DNA of 64,000 nt, from assembly GCA_963682175.1 (NCBI GenBank), contig OY821786.1, positions 30,373,501 through 30,437,500 of the forward strand, in the 5' to 3' direction. The notes under the pieces were generated by a model. It had not been told where the DNA came from. It saw nothing but the letters and a program-made list of their open reading frames with translations, and did no database searches. Of this stretch, positions 53,866 through 63,005 are shown in pieces. Position numbers and translations under genes: made by a program. The DNA comes from Triglochin maritima (lineage: Eukaryota; Streptophyta; Magnoliopsida; Alismatales; Juncaginaceae). Position 1 is the first letter of the stretch; each line of letters opens with the position of its first letter.

Positions 53866-56665
53866 ACATGGGAAGAGCCAAAAGATTGGTAAAGGAAAGG
53901 GCAAATCTACCAAAAGTGGTTCAATCAAGAGCAAGGGAGTAGGAGGTGCTCGTGCGAGTGCCTCAAGGGGGAAATCTCAGAATTCTCCAACTCCCAATAC
54001 GGAGTGCTTTCACTGCGGTGAAAAAGGACACATCCGTCCAAATTGCCCCAAGTACAAGGAAGACCTTGACAACGGAGTGATTGAACGTCGGCGCCCCAAA
54101 AAGGCCAAAGGTATATTTGTTATTGAAATAAATTTAGTCACCTCTGTCCAGGATTGGGTAATTGATACCTGATCTTGTGCTCACATAGTTTCTAATGTGC
54201 AGCTACTCACGGATAGGAAGGAACTCGTAAGGAACGAGGTAGAATTGAAGGTCGGAAATGGTGCGAGCGTTTCTGCGGTTGCACAAGGTTCTGTGGTGCT
54301 TCAATTATGTAGTGGTTTAAATTTATGTCTAAAGAATGTTTATTATGTGCCTTCGATTAGCAAGAATATTATTTCTGTATCATTTTTAGATATGGATAAT
54401 TTTAATATAAATATTTCAAATTCTTGCTTGTCTATATCGAAGAATGGTGTTTTCTATGCAAATGCATTCATAAGGAATGGTCTCTATTTGCTTGAATTGA
54501 ATAATAAACAAATCTTTAATATCAATAACAAAAGACTTAAGACCACTCACGAGAATGATACTCTCTTGTGGCACTATCGTCTTGGTCACATAAATGAAAA
54601 GCGCATCAAGAAATTGCAAGAAGGTAACCTTCTTGGTCTACTTGATTTTAAATCATTGGAGACGTGCCAACCATGTTTAATGGGAAAAATGACCAAAAAG
54701 CCTTTCAAGAAGAAAGGTCCAAGGGCGAGTGGCTTGTTGGATTTGATACATTCCGATGTATGTGGTCCAATGAGTACTAGTGCACGAGATGGTTTCAGGT
54801 ACTTCATTACGTTCAGGTATGATTATAGTCGTTATGGCTATGCTTATCTAATGAGAAACAAAAGTGAATCCTTTGACAAGTTCAAAGAATTCAAGAATGA
54901 AGTAGAGAACCAACTCGACAAGAAAATCAAGTCTCTACGAACGGATCGTGTAGGTGAGTACTTAAGTGCCGAATTTGACTCATACCTAAAGGAGTTTGGT
55001 ATTGTACCTCAACTCACCCCTCCCGGTACACCTCAGTGGAATGAGGTATCCGAAAGGAGGAATAGGACATTGCTCGACATGGTTCAGTTAGTGATGAGTC
55101 ATGCGGAATTACCTCTTTACTTTTGGAGTTATGCACTACAAACTGCGGCTTACACACTAAATAATGTTCCATTCAAATCCGTAGAGAAAACGCCTTACAA
55201 GCTATGGAGTGGTAAAACACCCAAGCTCAATTTTCTCAAGATTTGGGGTTGTGAGGCTTACGTCAAGAAATTGATGTCGACCAAACTTCAACCAAAAGCG
55301 GATAAGTGCTTCTTTATTGGTTATCCTCATCAGACAAGAGGATACTACTTTTGGCATATCACCTCCAATCGAGTGATTGTAGAGAGGGATGCCACATTTC
55401 TGGAAAATGAATTTCTGGAAAGAGTAAAAAGTAGTGGGAGTAGGGTTGTGCTTGAGGAAACTCAATATACTCTACAAGATCATGACATGAATGATGACAT
55501 TCAAGATCATGAAGGCCCAACCGAGATTCCTTTGGTTAGTGGGAGTATGAGTGAGAGACCCTCGCAAGAAATTGTGAGAGAATCTCAATCATCCCCACCT
55601 AGTGTACGTTCAAGAATTGAACGTGAACCCACTCCTCAAGAAATTGTGGAAGAAGTTCGAGAGACACGAGAAGAACCAAAAGAACTAAGATGGTCAACAA
55701 GGGAAAGGAAGAAACCCGACTTGTATCTGGGACTTCATGAAATCATGGTACTTGATACCAATGATCCCTTGACCTTCCAAGAAGCAATGGAAAGGGAGGA
55801 CTCCAAACTATGGCTCAAGGCCATGGAATCCGAAATAGAATCCATGTATGATAATCAAGTGTGGAACTTGATTGACCTTCCTCAAGGGAAAAAGGTCATT
55901 CAAAATAAATGGGTTTTCAAGAGGAAGATGGACATGGATGGAAACTTGACAACCTACAAAGCGAGGCTTGTAGCGAAGGGTTTCACTCAAGTTCAAGGAA
56001 TTGACTATGATGAAACTTTTTCACCAGTTGCCATGTTCAAGTCTATTCGGATAGTGCTCGCTATTGCTGCATTTCATGATTATGAGATATGACAAATGGA
56101 TGTCAAAACAACGTTCCTTAATGGGAATTTGGAAGAGGATGTGCACATGGTACAACCTCAAGGTTTTGAAGATCCAAAGAATAGCGAGAAGGTATGCAAG
56201 CTTCAAAGATCCATTTATGGATTGAAGCAAGCATCAAGGAGTTGGAACAAACGCTTTGACTAGGAAGTGAAGAGGCTTCACTTCATTCAAAGTAAGGAAG
56301 AACCTTGTATATACAAGAAGGTTAGTGGGAGCCATGTAGTATTCCTAATCTTATATGTCGATGACATATTGCTCATGGGCAATCATATTCCTTTGCTTGA
56401 GCAAACGAGAAGTTCATTGAAATCTGCATTTTCAATGAAAAATATGGGTGAGGCTCAATATATCTTGGGAATCAAGATATATCGAGATAGATCCCGTAGA
56501 CTCATTGGCCTCAGTAAACGTACATACATTGACAAGGTCTTGGAAAGGTTCAAGATGAACAACTCCAAAAAGGGCAGTGTGCCAATGAGTATGAGTGTGC
56601 AACTCAAGAAGTCTCAACGTGCGCAATTACGTAAGGACTTAGAGTACATGAAAGATGTCCCTTAT
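53866..56665 (+). pseudogene. Copia-2 polyprotein (partial gag, protease, integrase, partial RT)
   Basis: One reading frame with three nonsense codons: TGA 54170-54172 in the protease active site (after WVIDT), TGA 56090-56092 (Trp in copia-1) and TAG 56261-56263 (Glu in copia-1). In order: CCHC knuckle CFHCGEKGHIRPNC, protease, HHCC finger, integrase with DVCGP, RTDRVGE and SERRNRT (all three catalytic residues kept, unlike copia-1), linker, and RVT_2 with NKWVFKRKMDMDG, the segment deleted in copia-1, and YVDDILLMGN. Coding stops where the gypsy-2 LTR enters. FRYDYSR replaces the usual FTDDYSR. Confidence 0.85.
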
Positions 56666-57339
56666 TGTAGGATTCCATCCTAATCCTAATCTTAATTGTG
56701 CTTTGATGTGGTTTAGGTGGAGATTAGGGGAGATAGAGATGGATGGCTTGGATTGGATGGATGAAGGGTTGAGATGGAGAGGAGATGAGATGTGTGGTGG
56801 AGATGGAAAGGATGGAGATGGATGGTGAGGATTGGTTTGGGAGGAGATATTTATTTGGTGATTTCTCTCTCTCCCTTACCTTGCTCTCACACACGTCTCA
56901 ATCTCTCTCTGCTAGGTTGAGCTCCGGCGAGTGGGTGCGCTCCGGCGTGGAAGAAGAGGTGGTCTCCGGCGAGTGGAACTCGGAGCCGTGCGTGGAGGTC
57001 AGTTGTGTTGGGTGCTATTCCGTCCCTTTTTTGCTTGGATTCTCTCTCCCTCGACCTTACTTGTGTTCTGCATTCGTGGTGGTAGAGGTTGGTGGAGGTG
57101 CGGAGTGCTCGAGTGTGTCGAGAAGAGGTGTTGATCGTCGTTTGGACGCGAGGTTCGTGGACGGATCGTGTTTTGGGGAGACGTGCTCGTGGAGGCGTCG
57201 TCGCGGTTCTTCAAAGGCTTCTTCAAGCCTTTCGGTATGTCAAGCTCGCTCACTTAAGTAGTGTGAGTATTTGGAAGTCGACGGTAGGCCTTCCGGCTCG
57301 TCGCAAGTAAACGTGCAGCTAGGGGTGAGCAGAACAATC

Positions 57340-57530
57340 CAAATAACCGGATAACCGCATTTCCGATCCGGTATCCAGTTTATAAAATCCGAATAATCGG
57401 ATATCCGGTCCTAATATTCCGGATCGGGTATCCGATCCGCTTTACTACTCATATTTTTGGACCGGATTCGGATAGTAATTTAGGAACATTCGGATACCCG
57501 AATCCGAATTCTGAACCGAATTCAGTCCTC
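57340..57530. repeat. Left subterminal CCGGATATCCG-type motifs of the hAT element
   Basis: Repeated CCGGATAACCG, CGGATATCCGG, GGTATCCGATCCG and CGGATACCCGAATCCG words in both orientations just inside the left terminus, the usual place for hAT transposase binding sites. Confidence 0.7.
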
Positions 57531-58444
57531 CCCAACCCTAAATCAAAACAAAAAAGCACCTCCGGTCCTCGGTCCTCCCCAGCCCTAAACCAAAACAAAA
57601 AAGCAAAATCCTCTCTCCGGCTCTCCCCATTCGTCATTCCTCTCCCTCAAAATCCAAATTCCCTTTCACGGCTTCGCGTACCGAAGACTGCCCTCCCTCC
57701 GGCGAGCATTGCCCTCCCTCCGGCAAGCACACCTTCCCTCCGGCGACCTCTGGAACTCCGACGGTACCATTCTCTCCCCTTTTACACCTTCGAACTGACA
57801 TTTGGGTTTGGTTTTGGATTCTGATGTGTGTTCGGCTAGTTGTTGTTTGCATATTTTTGGATTTTGATTTTGTTGTTTACATGTTTTTGGATTCTGATGT
57901 GTGTTCGATCATGTTTTGGCTTGATTTGTGAATCATATGTTTTGGATTCTGAGGTTATTCGATCACTGCATGTTTTGGCTTGATTTGTGAATCATATGCT
58001 TGCTCTTAAGGATTATATGTTAAATACTTGTGAGCTGTAGACATGAATATTGGTGCCTTCTGAGTTCTGCCTGTTTTGAAGAATTGTGGAAATAAAAGGA
58101 TGACCATGCATTCATATGTTTTTCCCTTCCATCGCTTGCATGATACAAAATCCGAATGGGCTGTGGGACATAGGCATGGGCTTTCCTAATGTGTTTTCTG
58201 TTTGGAAGGCATGGGCTGTTGAATGAGTAGTGAATTCTTTGAAAGTTTCACGTTTTCAAGCCTTCAGCTTAAGCACGTTTGACTCTTCTTTAGTAGATTG
58301 GATTGAATATTCTCTCAAGGTTTCACACACTGACTCTTCTTTATCCGGTTAGCTAGTGTACTTACTAATCTAGAATTTCAGCTTCACGGTGAGCTTTACT
58401 TTATTGAATTTGTGTGTTCTTTGGATTTTTTGTAGGTTGAAATA

Positions 58445-60786
58445 ATGTCATCAAGTTTAAATGACAATCATGAAAGGGTGGAGGATGATAGGATGGATGG
58501 TACTTTCATTGAAGCTACTCAAGCTAGTGACATTCAAATCATTGAAGAAGAGCAGATTTCTCGAAAGGAAAAACCACCAAGTGCCCCCAAGTCCAAGTCC
58601 AAGTCCAAATCCAATGTAAGTGATAGCAACTCCTCTATTGGTAAAAGAAAGAATGAATCTCCATGGTGGTCTCACTATAACAAAGTAAAGGATTCCCTTT
58701 TTGCTGAGTGCAAGTATTGTAAAGCTATGATTAGTTGTGATTCAAAAAATGGGACTAGTGTGTTAGCAAATCATACAAAGAGGTGTAAGAAGTTGCCTGC
58801 AAATCTAGATAAAAAACAAAAGCTCATTTCCATTGATGCAAAAACTGTTGTTAACAAAGATGGCAATCTTGAAACCGTTCATGTTCCAAAACTGTGGCAG
58901 CATGATCAAGATTTTATTAGAAAACAACTTGCAAGAATGTTGATATTGGATGAGCTACCTTTTATGTTTGTAGAGCGAGAGGGTTTTCTTGGTTTTTGTG
59001 AGGCTATGAATCCACAATTTGATGTTCCGTCTCGTTTTACTGCTGCTAGAGATTGCTATTCTCTTTATATCGAGGAAAGAAGGAAGTTGTTTGATTTCTT
59101 TAAGCAGTTGCCTTCCAAAATTAGCCTCACTACTGATTCATGGACTTCTGGGCAGAATTTAAGTTACATGTGTCTTACTTCACACTTTATTGATGATGAT
59201 TGGAATTTGCATAAAAGAGTTCTTAATTTTTGCCCAGTTGCTGGTCATTGTGGACAACTTATTGGTAGAGCAGTTGAAAAATGTTTGAGTGATTGGGGAT
59301 TGAAAAATATTATGACTGTCACAGTTGATAATGCTAGTTCCAATGATCTGGCTGTTGATTATTTGAGAAGAAGGCTCAATCATTGGGAATGTGGTGTCTT
59401 GGAGGGGAAATATTTGCATATGAGATGTGCAGCACACATTCTAAATTTGGTTGTCAAAGATGGTTTAAATGATATTGATAACTCAATTGTGAAAGTCCGT
59501 ACTCTTGTGAAGTATGTGAGGTCTTCTCCTGCTAGGTTGCAAAAGTTTAAGACTTGTGTTGAAGAAGAAAGAATAGAATCCAAGAAGCTTGTATGTTTGG
59601 ATGTCGAAACTAGATGGAATTCGACTTACTTAATGCTTGATTCTGCTTTAAAGTTTAGAAAGGCATTTGCTAGTCTAATTATGAGAGATCCAACTCTTGT
59701 TAAAAAAATGAGGAAGGTTGGTGGTGAGCCTACAAATCATGAATGGGACCAATTGAGTTGTTTTTTGCCATTTTTGAAAATCTTCTATGATGCCACATTG
59801 AAGTTGTCGGGTTCTCGGTATGTGACTAGCAATGCATATGTAGATGATATATTTGGTGTTGGTCTCATACTTTCTCGTCAATGTGAAAGTGAAAATGAAG
59901 GCATTAGGAAAATGGCATCACAAATGAAAGTGAAGTATGATAAGTATTGGGGTAATATTCACAATCTTAACTTGTTGTTATTTGTATCTGTGATTCTTGA
60001 CCCAAGAAAGAAGTTACCATATGTTGATTGGATGGTGAAGAACACTTACGGGGTTGATAATGCTAGCATATTGTCTAAGAATATCAAGTATACTTTCCGT
60101 TCACTGTTTGAGATGTATGGGTCCTCCTCTATGTCACAATCAAAGAATATGCAAGAGCCTTCTTCAAGCTCCGTCTCTTCATCTGCCTCTACTAGTAATT
60201 TGGGACATAATACGAAGAAGAATAGTGACATGATTGATTTTGGGCAATTGTTGAATAGTCAATATCAAATGGAAATGGGTGGTAATGTGGATGACAACAA
60301 AAGTGAGTGGGAGAAATACTTGGATGATGCATGTGAGCCTATGGGTATGGCTATGGATCAAACTTTTAACATATTGCAGTGGTGAAAAGACAATAAAAAA
60401 AGATATCCCATTGTAGCAAAAATTGCAAGAGATGTATTAGCTATTCCAGTCTCCACAGTTGCTTCAGAATCTACTTTTAGCACGGGAGGACGAGTTCTTG
60501 ATTCATTCCGTACTTCTTTGACACCAAGGATGGTGGAAGCTCTTATTTGTTCACAAGATTGGGTGTGAATTTCTCATGGTTCACTTATAATAGAGGAGAA
60601 CTTGCTTGACTTAGAGATATTTGAAGAAGGTAGTTTCATTTCAAATATTTTACTTCTTTTATTGTTTTTTTGTATTTTGTGGTGTATAACATGTACATTT
60701 TTTTTGTAGGTTTGAAAGACTTGATATTGGAGCAACCGATGGTTGTTATTGATGAGACTGTCGATACATCTGATTCTGATGAGTGA
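58445..60786 (+). pseudogene. hAT transposase (BED finger, RNase H-like core, hAT dimerisation domain) with two nonsense codons
   Basis: The main frame runs 58445-60385 (646 residues). A BED zinc finger lies near residues 75-118 (WWSHYNKVK, CKYCKA, HTKRC). The RNase H-like core has LTTDSWTS, the VDNASSND region and CAAHILNLVVKDGL, and a DUF4413-like segment is present. TGA at 60383-60385 replaces a Trp codon (QW followed by K). The same frame goes on with the hAT dimerisation motif (PVSTVASESTFSTGGRVLD, LICSQDW), meets a second TGA at 60566-60568, then splices (intron 60630-60709) to a last exon ending at 60786. Both stops could come from single C/G-to-T/A changes. Loss of the dimerisation domain should inactivate it unless the stops are read through. 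A TTTTTGTAG acceptor just before 58439 hints at a 5' UTR intron. Confidence 0.88.
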
Positions 60787-60999
60787 ATTTTGTGTTGTTT
60801 TACACTTTTACTATAAGAATACTATTAGAACATTAACTTTGTATTGGATTCCTGAATTCAAAAGTAACTTTGTGGTTTTAATTTGTTACAAATCATTGGT
60901 TTTTTTCGTGTGTATGGTGGTAAATCGGTTTTGTGAATATTTTGGCGATTATGATTTCGTTATGAAAATATGTTCAGGTATTTATGGAACAATAGCTGG

Positions 61000-61175
61000 A
61001 TATCCGGTTTCCGAAAATCGGATATCCGGTTTCCGAAAATCGGATATCCGAATTTTCGGATATCCGAAAACCGGATATCCAGTTTAATCCGGATCGGATC
61101 CGGAATGATATTTAGGTGATCCGGAAAATCGGATATCCGGATTCCGGATATCCGCAAATTCGGATATCCGGTTTT
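61000..61175. repeat. Right subterminal CGGATATCCG array of the hAT element
   Basis: At least seven GGATATCC cores occur in 175 bp, separated by GGTTTCCGAAAATC- and AATTC-type spacers. Denser than the left end; likely transposase binding sites. Confidence 0.75.
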
Positions 61176-61211
61176 GCTCACCCCTACGTGCAGCAGATTT
61201 CACTGCCTGAT

Positions 61212-61891
61212 CGGTCGACCGGTTGGTGCAAACGGTCGACCATTCGTGAAGAGAATTCGGGTTCTGCCTCAAATCGGTCGAACGATGCCCCAGGGGCGGT
61301 CAACCGATTATGCATGGGAGGCAAGCCTGTTGAGATTCGGTCGAACGGGTCCCCTTTGCCGTTCGACCGTGTGCACTGTCTTAAGTCGGTTGGGAGCGTT
61401 GACCATCCAAACGGTCGACCGCTCGTTGACTTCGTCCGACCGTGACTTAAGAGAGAATAGTGGTCGGTTCGACCGAAGGTAGTTTCGGTCGACCGGACCT
61501 GTGTGCTGAGCGTGAGGAACACTCTGGTGGAATTCGGTCGACCGAGGAGGTCTCGGCGTTCGACCGGATTCGTGGTGCGAGTGAGGGATTATTCCCTGGT
61601 GGGATTCGGTCGACCGAGAGTGCTCAGGTGTTCGACTGAATTCGTTGTGGAGTTGTGGGATTTGTCCCTGGTGACTTTCGGTCGAACGGGGCCCCTTTGT
61701 CGTTTGACCGAATGGTCATTTTGTTCGGTGAACCTGGGAGTTGACTATCTAAACGGTCGACCGTCCCTTGACTTTGGTTCGACCGAACGAGTGCGGTGGG
61801 TGGGAATCGGTCGACCGATGGAGTGTTGGTCGATGCGATTGCTCTGTATTTGCTTCATTCGGTCGACCGGGACTTTTGGTTCGGTCGACCT
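61212..61891. promoter_or_regulatory. Ten pairs of CGGTCGACCG-type decamers, 20-22 bp apart, gypsy-2 LTR
   Basis: Starts: 61212/61233, 61275/61297, 61338/61360, 61412/61433, 61466/61486, 61535/61557, 61607/61629, 61679/61701, 61754/61776 and 61860/61882. Seven pairs are 22 bp apart. At 61338/61360 the two members are exact reverse complements (CGGTCGAACG and CGTTCGACCG). Part of the field has been amplified: a 72-bp tandem unit (61535, 61607, 61679) and a longer duplication offset by 341 bp (61338 against 61679). Pair spacing is conserved through these events. Confidence 0.65.
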
Positions 61892-61998
61892 TTTGTGTCC
61901 AGTTTTGCACTATGGAGGTGCTGTTGTTGTGGTCGTCCGTGTGGGGCGAGTTGTGGTGCCGATGTTCTTCCGGCAAGTGTGCTAGGTGCACGAGGGTT

Positions 61999-62493
61999 GC
62001 GGTGGTTGGTTGAGATTAGACCTGGAGCCCTGTAACCGTGTGTGAGCTTGGGATTGGCTGAAATAGGCCTGAGGCCCAGCTTAGAATTGTGGTGTTGCGG
62101 CGGTTGGTTGAAAGAGACCTGGAGCCCCGTGACTGTGTGAGAGCTGCGGTTGGTTGAGATTAGACCCGGAGCCCAACTAGTCTGTGCGGGGTTGGTTGAA
62201 AAAGACCTGGAGCTCCGTAGTGCGTTCAGGTTGGCTGAAAAAGGCCTGGAGCCTGAGCAGGGACCGCGTGTAGGGGTTGGTTGAAAAAGACCTGGAGCCC
62301 TTAGACGTTTGGGTTGGTTGAAAATAGACCTGGAGCCCTTGGTCGTGTCGTGGTAGCTGAGGTTGGTTGAAAAAAGACCTGGAGCCCAGCTTGGCGACGA
62401 GTGTGTGGTACGGTGGTTGGTTGAGATTAGACCTGGAGCCCCGTGACCGTGGTGTGTGCTGTGGTTGGGTGAAAGAGCCCTGGAGCTCAGTCG
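61999..62493 (+). repeat. Eleven-copy GGTTGGTTGAAA..GACCTGGAGCC repeat in the gypsy-2 LTR
   Basis: A core of about 30 bp (GGTTGGTTGA, a short A/G-rich run, GACCTGGAGCCC) recurs near 61999, 62048, 62097, 62145, 62188, 62226, 62272, 62309, 62357, 62413 and 62463. Spacers vary in length and sequence, giving intervals of 37-56 bp. The core is better conserved than the spacers, unlike a simple tandem array. Confidence 0.8.
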
Positions 62494-62888
62494 TTTATTT
62501 GAGATGTTTTTCTTGTTTAGTAGAATTGCATGCTAGGGTGTTTTTCAGTTCATGTTTTTAGAGTTTGGCATACGGAGTTTCCTCAGGAAACTCAGGCATT
62601 GTTGCATGTTTACTTTCAGGCCGTGAGCGGCGATAGGGGGTGGTGACCGAGGAGAGGAGCACCGCTACCGGATCCAACTTTCTCTCAGTTAAGGTCGAGT
62701 GATTACTGCTTCCATTTGTATAGTCTTTTTGATGTATTCACACCTTTTGAAATACTCTGATGTTCATATATATATATATATATTATATATATGTTGGTGC
62801 ACCTGTGTTCAGTATTTGCGTAATACCCTCTGTTGATTGTGTGTTATAAAAATTTTAAATTTTCCGCTGTGTTGAGGATGTTACAACT

Positions 62889-62900
62889 TGGTAACAGAGC
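62889..62900 (+). other. Gypsy-2 primer-binding site
   Basis: TGGTAACAGAGC lies 3 bp after the LTR end. It matches the complement of initiator tRNA-Met (TGGTATCAGAGC) with one mismatch. Confidence 0.8.
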
Positions 62901-63005
62901 GGTCGGTTCCAGTGTCCTTATCCAAAGAAACCACCCTTAGAGTTTTAGAGTTTGCATTAGTTCATGCATTCATTGTTTTGATGTGTACTGTTTCTTTGTG
63001 TATAG

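Larger units (their letters stand above)
53552..56665 (+). mobile_element. Copia-2, second copy of the copia-1 family, internally deleted and interrupted by gypsy-2
   Basis: It starts with about 312 bp of LTR (TGAAGGGAATG), then jumps near 53863 directly into mid-gag. The rest of the 5' LTR, the primer site, the leader and the first part of gag are missing compared with copia-1. Coding sequence then runs to mid-RT at 56665, where the gypsy-2 LTR begins. The remainder should lie beyond gypsy-2, outside the window. Confidence 0.85.
57320..61186 (+). mobile_element. hAT transposon with 8-bp target duplication
   Basis: 3867 bp. Inverted termini TAGGGGTGAGCA and TGCTCACCCCTA; target duplication CGTGCAGC at 57312-57319 and 61187-61194. 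Both ends carry many CGGATATCCG-like palindromes. A transposase gene with two nonsense codons fills the middle. Clean termini, a perfect duplication and few coding lesions suggest a fairly young insertion. Confidence 0.93.
56666..62885 (+). repeat. 5' LTR of gypsy-2, interrupted by a hAT element
   Basis: Begins TGTAGGATTCC and ends GGATGTTACA next to the primer site. Without the hAT element (3867 bp) and its 8-bp duplication it is about 2.35 kb. A GATATTTATTTGG stretch near 56842 followed by a CT-rich leader is a possible promoter. The LTR contains a palindrome-pair field (61212-61891), 72-bp tandem repeats and an 11-copy GACCTGGAGCC repeat. Open frames within it follow these repeats. Confidence 0.8.

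Noticed and set aside
61116..61985. Several open frames of 100-160 codons on both strands
   Set aside because: All cross the CGGTCGACCG field and LTR tandem repeats of gypsy-2. They are repeat translations without a domain.
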